Source of the DNA: Ustulina deusta | Taxonomy: Eukaryota > Ascomycota > Sordariomycetes > Xylariales > Xylariaceae | Reading direction: 5' to 3' | Assembly (NCBI GenBank): GCA_023159155.1 | Contig: JAJNNX010000001.1 | Location: 2,356,001 to 2,420,000 of the forward strand | Length of the DNA: 64,000 nt | In this document: positions 33,889 to 46,500 of the stretch, in pieces | Position numbering within the stretch: the stretch's first letter is position 1 | Layout: the number at the start of each line of letters is the position of its first letter | The notes under the pieces: generated by a model | What the model was told of the DNA's origin: nothing | Seen by the model: the letters and a program-made list of their open reading frames with translations, nothing else | Database searches by the model: none | Position numbers and translations under genes: made by a program

Positions 33889-35822
33889 ATGTCCTCTATT
33901 CAAGTAAACGCGTCACGACTGAGTCCCTCCTCGTCGACGCCACCTGATGATGACGGCCTCCTTCCGATATCGCCGTCCGTTCCCAATCCCGCCACCATCG
34001 GACGGCTTGAGGCGCCGGTGGATTCCCTTTTTGATGCCGTCAGAGATGCCCGACGGATCGTCCGTTTAATCCAGTGTCAAATATGTCACAAGATACTACA
34101 CGATCCCACAACGCTGCCATGCGGTGATAGCATCTGCAGGGCTTGCCTGCCTGAAACCCGACCTCGAGCCAATATCTCCTGGCCGGCCACGGAGAGTCGG
34201 TTACAGGGTTTCGATTGTCCATTCTCGGACTGCGGCAAGGAACACGCCACTGCTGATTGCGCTCTCGACGTTACGCTGAACAAGGTTCTAGCCATCATCA
34301 GAACCGCCGTCGCCTCATACGAGTTTGCTACGGGGCTTCCTGAGTACTCCACGCACATTACCGTTTGTGATCAGTGGGGGGCTGCTGGAATACCCTCGTT
34401 GGAGGAGAAGCAGCCCGAGTCGAAGGTGTTGAACGGCGGCCGGATTAGGGCAGCGTTCACGCTGGCAGAGCTTGGCAAGCTAGAGTATAGCAGTGAAGTG
34501 TCGTTCTCATCCGTGGGCGCCGAAGAGGATGAGGTCAGCAAGCTTGACGGTGAAGCCTTTCTGACGTTAAAAGAAATGGTGAAGACCGAGATGGACTGCA
34601 TGGTTTGCTATGCTCTCTTTCTGGATCCCATGACCACGACATGCGGACATACTTACTGCCGGACATGGTATGAATACTCCCTTTAAAGATAAATCGATTA
34701 AACCCGGTTTATTTTCGGGTTGAGTATCTGGATTTGCTGATGCTGAAGGTTGTTTGTAGCATTCACCGGGTTCTCGACCACTCGGATTTATGCCCGATAT
34801 GTAGACGCGCTATCTCCATTCAAGCCCAAGCCAACCCACGCACTGCGCCCTCAAATAAACGTCTCGTATCGATGATCAATGGCTTCTGGACTGATCTTGT
34901 TGCGCGCCGCTCCCAAGCTTACAGGCTAGAGCAGCAAGCAGACTATGAAGGATTCGATGTTCCCATCTTCATCTGCACGCTGTCATTTCCATCTATGCCG
35001 CTATTTCTTCACGTATTTGAACCACGGTATCGGCTCATGATTCGGCGGGCTGTCGAGGGCGACCGGACATTTGGCATGGTGTTGGGAAGGTCGGCTCCCG
35101 GCCCAGACGAACCGGGATTCATGGAGCTCGGCGTTCTTTTGCGAATAGTCAATATCGAGTTTTTTCCTGATGGCCGCAGTCTGCTAGAAACCGTAGGCAT
35201 TTCAAGATTTCGAATCACACGGCACGGTTTCTTAGATGGATACGTCGTTGCCAACATCGAGAAAGTTGACGATATCAGCTTAGCCGAGGAAGAGATGCTC
35301 GAGGCATCCGAACTCAGCCGCGAGAGTGATATCGTCGTCCTGGAAACTCAGGCCTCAACACTAGGGTTGGCAGATGCGGGACCATCCCTGACAACTCAAT
35401 CATCATCCATCACTGTCTCAGATGGTGACCTGGACGCTATGTCGACTAGGGAATTGGTAAATTTTGGTCTCGATTTCGTCAGGAGAATGCAGGCGGAAAG
35501 TGTTCACTGGCTAACAGCTCGAATGCTTGCTATCTACGGGGAATGCCCGGACGATCCCGCCACCTTTCCCTGGTGGTTCGCTTGCGTTTTCCCTGTGAGC
35601 GATGCGGAGAAGTACAGATTATTAGGAACCTCAAGTGTGCGCGAACGAATCAAAATCTCCTGTCGATGGATTGTGGAATGGGAAGCCAGCAGAGTAAGCA
35701 TATACCAAGCTCCTCCCCAACATACTACTCCTATCGTTTTAAAGTTCCTTGGCACGAAGCAAACTCTATTCCCCCGCCCTGCTCATATAGAAGAAAGGCT
35801 AACTCAGGGGGCTAGTGGTTAG
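33889..35822 (+). CDS. LON-substrate-binding-domain / RING finger protein (LONRF-like)
   Basis: Two exons, 33889-34667 and 34760-35822, give 613 aa; the intron rejoins CGHTYCRT to CIHRVLDHS inside a RING finger. Domains: a first, degenerate RING at about 62-125 (CQICHKILHDPTTLPCGDSI ... CRACL); a canonical C3HC4 RING at about 240-280 (DCMVCYALFLDPMTTTCGHT ... CPICRR); and a LON N-terminal substrate-binding domain from about 324 to 605 (VPIFICTLSFPSMPLFLHVF, EPRYRLMIRR, then FGMVLG). There is no AAA+ or protease part, so this is not a Lon protease but a probable E3 ubiquitin ligase of the CRBN/LONRF type. Substrates are unknown. An ATG 16 nt upstream in another frame may dampen translation. 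Confidence 0.9.
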
Positions 35823-37069
35823 TAGCTTGATCTCCTTTATGTAGACCTTTTCTCGTCCTATATTTCCTTTCCTTTCACGCTGGAGCCGTGTCACGCCCTC
35901 TCACACTCTACCTCAAGACATTTTGGCCCTTCGATACATCCAAGACCCTTAGTTCCATACACTGAACGTTTTCGTATTGTAGATAGAACGTTTGTTAACG
36001 GAATTATCCTGCTTTGTAGGCGCCTTTCTAACTGTCTGGTTACATAATAAGAGTACTGACGGCTACTATATGACTTCTGTCAATCCCATTCACGGATAGC
36101 CCTAATGGGCAAGCAAGTCACAAAGGCCGCTGCATGGCATAAGAATAGAGAAATTTTGGCAATATGTCTGGATATCTGGTTTCTCAGGGAGTTCAGGAGG
36201 GGTTTCATATCATCATCATCATCAGGAGCAAGCGTTTTTATTATCATAGAAGTGATACATCGTGCCAGTTATTTTCTATTTATTATTTAGAATGGGGACC
36301 GCCTATATCTTCTGTCGCAGTGCCTGGGCTACATTATCATCGTTGCTAAATAGATCCATACATTACTTTCATCTCCTTGTCGGTTTCATCGCGTGCATTT
36401 GTTACTCGAAATAATTGAGAATTTGAAACACCAAGTGCCTGCTACTCTTACCCTACTCTTCGTTGATATCGTTGGAGATAGCGCAGGGAACTACCAGAGT
36501 CTAACTGCTTCCATCCACTCTGTGGGGTCGGTGTTGGATATCGAAGTTTTATCAAATATGGGACAAACCAACGGACCGGATTGTCAGGTTCTTTCGAGCA
36601 TCTGCCAGACTCGAGCAATCGTTTACCACGCAACCTCATAGAACGGTGGGGAGGATGACCGACGAATGAAATTCCAACCGTTCCGCTTCTATTTAGATGG
36701 CAGAGGGGAGCTTATGTCAAACGAGAAGTCTCGGTTTCTACTTAGCCCGCTCGATAGTGAGATGAACGAGTGAGATCACGACGGAGGTTGGGAGCCACGG
36801 CAATAGTGAGATACCATTTCGCTGGGCTGGGCACAAGCAAGGCCACGGCGTATCTCTCATTGGGTATCTGTTTATGGTCTGTGACGAACAGATAGCGTAT
36901 ATCTGAGAATGGTCCGCTACTTTTAATCGTCGTCTTCCTACGCCGCCCACGCCAACTGCGGGTGATTGGCTCGACGGCCATCGACAACAGATGGGCTGGC
37001 CGCTAGCGGCCAGGTCACATCGTTGACGTCTTTCCGCCGAAATTTGCTGAAGAGCACCGAGTGCTCGTC
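35823..37069. other. convergent 3' region between the LON/RING and THO1 genes
   Basis: About 1.25 kb between two converging genes. Open frames up to 82 codons (36,393-36,641 plus; 36,987-36,742 minus) are unsupported. A short ATC trinucleotide repeat lies near 36,210. Confidence 0.5.
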
Positions 37070-39770
37070 CTATGATGAGTTTGCATCATCGCCATTGGTC
37101 TCGTCTCTCATCGTAATGTCCTCGTCAGCCACCACTTTGCGAATACCGTTAGCCTCGGTCGTTTCGTAGATGAATTCCTCCAATGTCTCGTAAGCGGTTT
37201 CAAGATCATCATTTGTAATCACTTTGTCGTATAGATCCCCAGAACTAGACTGATCGATTTCTTCTTGAGCAGCCTTAAGCTTGCACTGAATCTCCTCCTC
37301 TGACAGACCTTCGTCCTTCCTCATACGGGTCTCTAGTACTTCTAGGCTGGGAGGAGCTATGAAGACAACTCTCGCGGAGAACCCGTTGTCTTTAGCCATT
37401 AGAGCGCCCTTGGAAACCTATTTAGTCGTCTGGTGAAACAAAATTTCGGGGAAGGGAAGCTTACCTCTCGGTCAAGGTGGATGAGAGCGACCTTGTCAGA
37501 TGCTTCCGGCGCATTAATGAGCTTCTGACTTGTGCCATATTGGGCATCATCATGAATGCTAGACTCGAAGAAATAGTCACCGTCCAGCATGGTATTGAAG
37601 GTTTTTAGATCGACAAAATGGAAATCCTGGCCGTTGACTTCACCATCCCTTGCACCTCGAGTAGTGTGCCGTATAATCTTGTTAAAGACCCCCCTTTGCC
37701 TGTCTAGGAGTAAGGATATGAGTGTTGATTTGCCAACACTGCTTGGTCCAGACAATATAATCGGATTTCTATTCTCTGGGCGCTGACCCTCAGCGGCCCC
37801 TTCTTCTTGCATTTCCTCAGCATCTGGTTCTTGGAAGATCGCATCAACATTTCTCCAATCTTCGATCTTATCGAATGTGGCAAGCCTTGATCGCCTTGCA
37901 ATTCTCAAGGCCCTCCACGTTTTACTAGCCTTTGACTCAAGAAGTTGTATCTTCTCTTTCTCGCTACTTGCAAAATCGAGATCGAGATCGTCATTCGCAA
38001 TCTTGTTTTTGAAGTCTGCTAACTCAGGAAGTTTCCATCTTGCTGGATCCTTTAGTTTTTCCAAAGATTGACTGTCGTCGGTTTCGTCCATGAAGGCTAG
38101 GGATAGTGAATTCATGCCTGCCTTGGGCCTTCTGCTGGTTGCGAGACGCTTTGCGCCGGCTTTTGCGTCGTTGAACTCCACGGGAGAAACGGAGAGTCTT
38201 TCAATAGGGGGACAATTCTCGACTTTCCATCGAACCCACCCCTTGTCCCTTGATATAACGCTTTCAACCACCCTGAAAAAGAAAAAGCCATCTGAGTCTG
38301 CCTGGATATAGCTAGTTATTCGATCTTTCATCTTTTTGGCCCAGTTTTCCTGCCAGAGACGTTAGCGTACGGCAATAACTTTCACCGTGTCTTACCAACC
38401 TCGTCGTCCCCTAAATTCTTATCTGCATAGACCACGGATCTGTTCTGCTGGACATTTGCGATTTTCGCCCTAGCCTGGGGTGTGAGAGACAAGAGGAAAT
38501 CTAAGATTATGAAGGCCTGGATGAGGATGTGACGTCTAAAATATAGATCACTAATCTGAGAGACGACCGGATTAGCTCCGCCTGACTACAACTGCGATAA
38601 ATGTTAATATTACCTCCAACTCAAAGAGTTCTCTGCTTGTGAGATACTTCGGGTTGTTGTTAGTACTACGCAAATCTGCGTTCGCCTCTGCTGCTTTCCT
38701 TTTCTGGGGAATCAACTTATATTCGTCGGGCCCTTTTGCGGTTTTTTGGATCTTCTCAACCGACTCGAATGCGCTCATAGTAGCTTCTATGCCACTCTTG
38801 AATCTGGTGAGTTCGGCCTGGTCGAAGAGTGTGGTAGGTTGACTGAAAAAATGCTGTAGAGACCAAAAGACAGGATAAAGCGAGTCCGTGTCCAGAATCT
38901 TGTCTGATTCGGTCTTGTTTTTAGCCTCAAAAGAGACAGCTTTTGTCGCAGACTTGGCGTCTTTGCTCTCGCTTTTTGAGTGGTCACCTTCGGCATCGAC
39001 GTCCATCTTGTCAATCACTGGTCCGTCGGAAGCGACAGGCATTTCCTCAAAAGCAGTCACGTTCTCTACGTGATATTCGCCGCGTAAATTAACCGAGCTT
39101 CGATCGCCTGGAGGGATGCTCTGGAACATGAAGATATATACTCGCCCACAGAAGGCGGCATCTTCAGCGCGCGACAACCTTCGCAGTAAATCGTTGCAGG
39201 ACCTCAGGATGACGAGCGACTTTTGCTTCAGATTCTTGGCGGTTATCCGTTCCCGCCTAGATTCAAGAAAATCGAAAACTTTGCGGCAACCGTCGACCGT
39301 TTGGCTATCGAGGAGCTCTTCCACGAGCCAGAAAAGAAGGGCTGGATCGCATTGCTCGTTGTCGGATAAGACGGAGAGGAAGTCGAAGAGATTCCAGACT
39401 CTCACAAACTCGGGGGAGTCGATAGATGTGCCAGCCTACGAGTTCTTCCTTTAGCTATCTAGTGGCCGGGCAGGGCGCGGAAGACGCGACTTACAACCAT
39501 CGAGCTAAAGACTTTTCGCGCAGCGGTCTCGACGGTGGCATAGAGCCTGACCTTCTCGGCGTCTCTGCCCTGAGAGGTCGAGTCCGGCGCTGGACTGGGG
39601 AAGATGGCGGGCAGGCGGACAATGAAGGCTTCGAAGTGGGACTTGGTAAGGGGCGGCTCGATCGTGGCGGCGGGTTTGGTCGTGTGCGCGTGAGCCAGTG
39701 CGTCCCTGAGGAGATCGGTCATGGCCGACACTTGAGGCACTTCGTCCTCGGCGAGCGTGCCGATAGACAT
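37070..39770 (-). CDS. THO complex subunit 1 (Hpr1/THOC1) fused to a guanylate-kinase-like domain
   Basis: Five exons, 39770-39495, 39435-38614, 38555-38400, 38349-37465 and 37408-37070, give 825 aa in one frame. Residues 1 to about 520 are a THOC1/Hpr1 domain (transcription-coupled mRNP assembly and export): VRVWNLFDFLSVLSDNEQCD, then LFELEISDLYFRRHILIQAF, and RDKGWVRWKVENCPP near 450. After an acidic linker, residues about 615-815 form a guanylate-kinase fold: P-loop GPSSVGKST at 619-627, HTTRGARDGEVNGQDFHF, QYGTS, FIAPPSLEVLETRM and KVITNDDLETAYETLEEFIY. The join lies inside the long fourth exon (38349-37465), which has no stop. The kinase part looks altered: the Ser of the usual S-H-T-T-R is Arg, the Tyr of D-Y-x-F is Phe, and the R-G-R-G-T lid motif is replaced by RKDEGLS. 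It may therefore bind nucleotide without being an efficient GMP kinase. The third donor is a less usual GTTGGT. Confidence 0.88.
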
Positions 39771-40664
39771 GGCGGTGGTTCACGAGAGGTGCAATCGACG
39801 CATGTAGCGGAGGTTGGCTTTCAGCCTTGGTACGGCAGGCTTCGGACGCGGGCGAATGGTGCTGTGCGGTTCGAAATCGGGGTGGTGTGGCGTTTTTTGC
39901 AACAGGCAGGAGAAGAATAGGCACTGGTGGAAGCCGGAAAAGAAACACGTATCTCGTGTTCGTTCGCAATGGCTTCAATAGCTAACTGGAAGGTTACCTA
40001 AGTACCCAGGAGGCCTAGGAGGCAGGGGAGCTTCCGATAAGATAGGTCGCAGTGCATGAAAGCTTAGGTAGGTATGGGGCAGATTCTATCTACCGTACCT
40101 ACTACAAGTACATACTTACCTACATGGTTTTGCCATTTTCTTTGGCGCACACAATTTGGGTTTAGCGCAATCGCCGCTGATACTCAGACCCGGCTCACCC
40201 CGTCCTCAGTATTGTTTATTTGTGGAGTTGTCTTTCAGCTGAAACGACCCTTTTGGGGGCTTTACAACGCTATCCCAATTATCCTAGGTACGTTCTGAGC
40301 AGGTATCTACCGTGTGGGAAAGTAAAACTAGTAAGACCGCTATGCTACTACAATAAGTTGGCAAAATATTGCAAGCAATGTAGATTGTACTAGTAGTGCT
40401 GTGGACCTATATTTTGATGGTGATGAATGGTAATTATACACGGCGGAGTTACTTGCGACCAGTGTGGCGTGCTTGGATGGGCACAGCCGGCTATGATTGT
40501 ACTGTTTGGTGAATGTTCCCATAACCTGCTGGGGACATGCAGCACCGGAGCTCGCCTACAATATGATCTTATCGCAAGTTGCGACTGCCGATTCAACACT
40601 GCTTTATTGGTGCCTCACTGATGATGATATCAGTGAATTATGAGCGCAGCACTTGGGGTGAACA
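39771..40664. other. divergent promoter region between the THO1 and HET genes
   Basis: About 0.9 kb. GTAGGTATG-type words lie near 40,070. Several ATGs precede the HET start; one at 40,639 opens an overlapping upstream frame. No gene is seen. Confidence 0.5.
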
Positions 40665-42588
40665 ATGGACACTTGCGCAGTGTGCCGCAATCTTATTCCA
40701 CTGCCTGGGCCCTCGGGCGGATTCATCACAGGTGGGCAGGGTATTGACCTCGCAAACTCTGGGTCCGAATGTCAGACTTGCTCGATCTTATGGGAAGGGC
40801 TGTCGACTTTATGTGTAAACGATCCGGAGGGCGTACAATGGATGGCTCTAAAACAAGACGAGGGTCTATTTCGGCTCCAGTACAAACATGTACCGGGAGA
40901 CAAGCTATGGAGAGGACTTCACTTTTACACTGGAGCTGGTAAGTGATCATGTTGGCCTATAGTAACTATAGCTGACTCTGGGTTATAGCAGAATCTCCAA
41001 TGTCTAACATCTTCAAGCCGAGTCGTGATCTCGAGCCAGACACAGCATGTGCCAGATACCTATCGCAAGCTAAAGGTTGGGTTCGTGATTGTTGTGAGAA
41101 GCATGATCGCTGCAAGGAACGGCCAAGCAGCACTCTACCAACAAGGGTGCTGGATGTTTCTTTTAATAATGACTTCGTTTTTCTCCGCGAATCAGCGAAG
41201 ACAGAAGAAGGTTCCTACGTTGCCTTGAGCCACGTCTGGGGTGGAATAGTACCTATTCGAACGACAGCGAAAACTATAGCCCTTTTCAAGGATGGGATTC
41301 ACTTAGGGGCTTTACCACAGACTTTCCGCGATGCTGTGTTCATAGCAAGGTACTTGGAGTGTCGATACTTGTGGATTGATTCTTTATGTATTGTACAGGA
41401 TAGCAAAGAGGACTGGGCGAAGGAAGCTGCCCGGATGGCTCAGGTATACGGAAACGCACTTGTAACACTCGCCGCGGTCAACTCAGCCAATAGCAACGGT
41501 GGTCTGTTCTCAAAGCATGACGCGAATACCGTTAAACATACTATCAGGCGAGTCGAGGGGAATGGGATAGAAATTACTGTCAAAGTGCGGCCGGCTCTCG
41601 ACCATACGCCCTACTTCACGAGCGCCCCCCGTGGTCTGCCGCCAGGCGTCGGCGCATCGCTGTTAGGACGCGCATGGTGCTATCAGGGTAAGTTACATTC
41701 GAAGGCATCCGGGAATCCCTTGGGACTTGTAGCTGACAACAACTCCAAGAATACTTGTTGTCGCCTCGAGTCCTGCTTTTCACCGAGTGGGAAATCCTGT
41801 GGGTGTGCCGCTTCCGAACGGGGTGCAACTGTGGGGATCTCAGCGAGGACACACGCAGCCTTGTCTTCGAAAGCACTCTCAAGGTCAGGTTCAACAAAGC
41901 CCTTCAAAATGGCTCGTTTATAGAGCTGCATAACCTATGGAGAGATGTAGTCAATATCTACTCACAAAAACAGATCACCTTCGCCACAGACAAGTTGGCT
42001 GCGTTGGCTGGAATTGTGTCACTCTTTTCCGGTAAAGGTCTGGGCAGCTGTCTGAAGGGTCTCTGGGAGCAAACTCTTATTTCTGACCTCTTCTGGGAGA
42101 TTGACTGGTCGTCTGGCATCGAAGGACAGCGTTCGGACGACGCATCGCTGCCTTCGTGGTCGTGGGCTTCTGTTGATGGCCCAATTGACATGAACAGATT
42201 GGACGACACCATCGAGGGGATAGAAGTTATGGAAATGGCGTCTGAGCCGGAAATGTCGGGGCCGTTGTCGAATACCTCTACTAGATGCCTCACTCTTCGT
42301 GGGCTCTTCCTCGGCGCCCGTGTATGGGGCCTTGGAAAGAACCGGCTTTGGGGGGTACTGTTGGCAGATGGCATGAAACAGTCTCAATGGATACTGGATG
42401 TGCCCGAGGAGGTCCGATGCGGCCCTAAGGACCCGATGGATGCATATATCTTTTGTGGTAGCAATGGACCAGGCCTCGTACTCGTTCGGCTTCTGCCGTC
42501 GAGCAACATGTACCGAAGGCTGGGCAAGATCAGACCGGTTCCTCGAGGTCAAGCACATTTTGCTATCAAGACAATTAAGCTATGCTAG
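40665..42588 (+). CDS. HET-domain (heterokaryon incompatibility) protein
   Basis: Three exons, 40665-40938, 40989-41687 and 41750-42588, give 603 aa. The second intron rejoins RAWCYQ to EYLLSPRVLLF, a HET hallmark. The HET domain spans about residues 165-330: YVALSHVWGG, LPQTFRDAVFIARYLECRYL, WIDSLCIVQDSKEDWAKEAA, then MAQVYGNALVTLAA. The N-terminus has paired cysteines (CAVCRN ... CQTCSILW), a zinc-ribbon-like or disulphide element seen in many HET proteins. The C-terminal half is variable, with DDASLPSWSWASVDGPI, also standard in the group. HET proteins mediate non-self recognition and cell death after fusion of unlike strains. No partner (NLR, patatin-like or SNARE gene) is next door, so this may be one of the many orphan HET genes. 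Overlapping upstream ATGs may limit its translation. Confidence 0.92.
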
Positions 42589-43501
42589 TAATCATGTCCG
42601 ACATGGGAGTAGAACAGTTTCCTTGCGGACGTGCCCCTCTTCTAGTCGTGCTGGCACGCGGAGCTAATTCGTACTGATCCGAGTCTGTACTGGTCCAAGG
42701 TTGTCCTCGTATAGCTTTGGACTACGGACTGGTACGCTTTTCGGACCTGTACGGATATGTTTGGACCTCGGATTGGTACGATATCCGGACCAATACGTCG
42801 TAGGGCCCGTACCAGTACGACCCGGTACCAACGCAGGGTTGGATCAGTACGGGTTCTATGGTCGCACTGGCAGGATCCCCTTCGTACTGGTCTGTGGTCC
42901 AAATCTTGGACTGGTCTTCGTCCGAACTGGTACGGGATCTTATAACGCATTAGAACTATATAACTCGAGATAGCGCTGAAGCACTTCTTGGGACTTCTTC
43001 GTGTCGGCGTTCATAGATTGCTCGCTTAACATATGCGACTCGCTGTTCATACTTCAGTTTTTAAAACGGTCGACGATTTGAATACCAAGAAATAAATAAT
43101 AAATATATGCAACGTACCCCAGTTATATGTAGTTCCGACTTCCTGGGAAGTCGCTCCAATATACTACCTACCTATGTGCTAAGCATCCACTGTAGGTAGG
43201 TACTTACAGCAGGCAGTGTGGATACCTACTTACTTGGCCCCGGTGCCTGTCTCTAAAATTTAGCGCTACTAACACGCGACGAGGCTGAGAATAACACGCG
43301 GCTCCAGGCCACGCCACAAAATCTAGTCTATCTACTACCTAAGTAGTATGATACTTTCCCTCATGACGTCCTAATCTTATCCGCCAGCAGCATCACAACT
43401 CACAACCTGTCTGCCGCCTGCGAGCCTGGAGCTTCTCGGATCGCTTCGCATGTCAATTGTCGGCGACCGACTGCCAATCACCATATACAAGTCCTGCCAT
43501 T
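42589..43501. other. intergenic region between the HET gene and the Aquarius gene
   Basis: About 0.9 kb. The left third (about 42,655-42,945) is a degenerate GGACTGGTACG repeat, described separately. Around 43,160-43,240 are GTAGGTAGGTACTTAC-type words. The right end is the Aquarius promoter. Confidence 0.5.
42655..42945. repeat. degenerate array of GGACTGGTACG-like units
   Basis: Copies of CGGAYTGGTACG and its reverse complement recur about every 15-45 nt. Two 20-bp copies starting at 42,717 and 42,761 differ at three positions (44-bp spacing). Reverse-orientation versions (CGTACCAGTACG, CGGTACC) lie at about 42,805-42,835. It gives open frames of about 60-100 codons on both strands that I regard as non-coding. 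It looks like an old minisatellite. Confidence 0.55.
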
Positions 43502-46500
43502 ATGCCGACTGCGAAACGCCTGAAGCGCTCCGCCAAGGCCAAGACTCGCGACAAACCTCCGGCGCGGCCCACGGTTGCAGACTTGGAGGGTGAGTCTGAG
43601 TTCGCCCAGCTGGCAAAGCAGCATTGGCTGAAGGCGTCCAAGAGTGCCGCCAAGGTCAAAGTCAAGAATGACGTCTTAAAAAAGGAAATATGGGATGTGC
43701 TTGAGAAGGATGCTTTCGCCTACAAGTCGCTGCTTATCCTCGAAGGCCTGCAGACTTTAGAAAGGTACTATGCATATTCCTGTCGCCGCCCCTTGGTCTC
43801 TCTATCCTGTCTTCTCATCCGCTAACACTTGCTAGTTATCTTTGGCCTGGATATTCCGAAGACTCGTCGAACTTCCATGTCCTCCTAATCGCCCTATTGA
43901 CGAATGTAAAGGCCCGAGAGAGACTCGAAACCTGGAGTATATTCGAAGATCGACCGGCCGAGTTCTCAAGCCTATTTAGCCGCATCTTGTCTATGAGTCT
44001 TGACCACACTCTATCCTTGACTATCCGGACACACCTACTGAATTTCATCATCTTCGCCTTTCAAAGTCTTGACTGGACTAGCGTAAGAAAGGAGTGCGCA
44101 CCCCTCGTCTCCATCGCTATCTGGCACAATCTCTCATCCGATGCGAAACGCGAAACCAAATTGTCACAGACACCACAGCTTAAGAAATCATGGAAAGCTG
44201 CAGGCAAACGATACGACTCCGCTGACGATGCTACGAAAGCCCGGCTGCGTTTCGAGAGAGCTTGGCTGTACACGCTAGCATTGGATTTCCTTCGGCTGCT
44301 ATACGAGGAGAAGAAGGCGCAAGATAATGTCCTATACTGCGAGCGCTTCGTTGAGTTTATTTCGGATCTGTTGAGTCAGCTCCCTACACGACGATACGTC
44401 AACACCTTGCTTCAAGACCTACACATCTTGCCAGCTTTGAAGCTGTCTCCTATGTTCAACGATGAGGCTAATGCGTTACTTCGTGATCAATGTGCTCTAT
44501 TAAGCCATTATGTGCATTTCTCTATCGATGACCAGACGGGAGCGCAATACAGCCGGACCGAAGCATACGATCGGCACTGTGTCGAACTCGGGGGGCTGCA
44601 ACGAGTTGCACTACGGCATTTCAGGGAAAAGTTGACTGTTCTGGCCCTCTCAAACTATGCTTCCATTGATAAGAGAAGTGAACTCGAGAATCTTCTCGAG
44701 ACTCTGACAAATGAGGAGCTTGTTAAGCTTGTATCCCTCCTCGAATTACGAACAAATTATCCCGAGTCGGCCAACATAGTTCTTGATAGACATTTTCTGA
44801 TGGAGGTGCTGCTGTCAACGTTTGAGAAGCGAAAAACATTTCAAGAAACTGCCCGGGATTTGAGTATACTCCCTACCGAGGACAACCTATTTGACCAGAG
44901 CCTGTTAAGGACGGATAATTATGATGCATCGCGACCACTTGCACTACCAAAACTAAAACTCCAATATCTTTCCGTGGGGGACTTCCTGTGGAGGGCTCTA
45001 GTTCTTTATCGGTGCGAATCGTTCTATGGAATAAGAAAAGACATCAGCGATGCCATACAACGATTGAGGCCAGAAGTGAGACGTTCGGGAGAGACTGGTT
45101 TTGCTGGTTCGTCAAGGATGGCCTTACCTATTTCTCGACCTTCCATATTAGAAGTGGTTCCGCCTTTAGTTGGGGATGATAAGCCATCAGTTGTTCGAGC
45201 GGAAATTTCACTCGACTTTCGTCGCTTAGGCGATCGTGTCAGACGAGAATGGGATTCTCTTCGCCCCGATGATGTTATATTCCTTGTTGCGGTAGATGCC
45301 ACGGCACAGTCAGCTATCACGAATGGAAGCGGCAACAGCATGGCCGAGGCAAAGAAACTTGGACTTATCACGGTTCGCACAGCTGAAGTTGCCCAGATTC
45401 TAGATGACAAAGGAAAGTCAATAAGGGATCCTTCCGCCTACTTCAGTGGCTCGAACAGATCATCCGTCCGGAGAATGCAACTACGGCTAGACCCAAAAAT
45501 GTACAAGGAGGATCTAGAACAAGTCTCGAAAGGCAAACCTGACGTGTACGAGCGTATTAACCTAATCGTTCGTCGGAGCGGCAGAGAGAATAACTTCAAA
45601 CCCGTCCTCGAATCCATCCGTACGTTAACGCTTTCCGAGGTCCCGTTGGCATCCTGGCTACATGAAAACTTCCTCGGCTACGGAGATCCTGCAGGTGCTA
45701 CTTACAAGCATTTACCAAATCGTGTCAGCAAGATTGATTTCAGAGACACATTCCTCGATTGGCACCATCTTGTTGCGAGTCTTCCTGGGAAAACCATCGA
45801 ACCGGGTTTTGAAGTGAGTAGCAGTTTCGGTCCTCCCTATGTTCTTGAATCGATAGACAAAGCGCCAGAGGAAATGCCCTCAAAAGCATCTAAGAAGAGA
45901 AGAAGGGACGCGGAGCCTGCTATGCTTGCTGAAATAGAAACCTACAAAGTTTCCACATACAAGCCACCAAATCTAGGGCCATACCCTGTTGACTCACCCA
46001 AGCTGAATACAGTCCATTTCACGGCAGCACAAATTGAAGCAATCATGTCTGGAACTCAGCCAGGATTGACTGTCATCGTTGGACCACCGGGAACCGGGAA
46101 AACCGATGTGGCGACACAGATAATCAACAACATCTATCACAATTTCCCTGAACAGCGAACCCTTTTAATTGCCCACTCCAACCAGGCACTGAACCAGCTA
46201 TTTGCCAAGATCGTGGCCTTGGACATCGATGAACGACATCTTTTACGGCTCGGCCATGGTGAGGAAGAACTTGACACTGAAGGAAATTTCAGTAAACATG
46301 GGCGTGTAGAATCATTCTTGGAGATTAGAGACCGGTATTTGCAGGAAGTGAATCGCCTGGCTGCAAGTATGGGTGCCCCAGGTGCTCATGGCAACTCAGC
46401 AGAGACTGCTGGCTACTTTAACTCGGTCTATGTGCAACCGGCTTGGAAAAAATTCACTGAAATCACCAACGATAGCAGCTCGTCAGCTGCGGATATCATT

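Noticed and set aside
39426..39920. 164-codon plus-strand ORF
   Set aside because: Antisense to the first exon of the THO1 gene; low-complexity Gly/Arg composition.
42642..42973. ORFs of 60-100 codons on both strands
   Set aside because: They arise from the degenerate GGACTGGTACG repeat; the same word is read in several frames.
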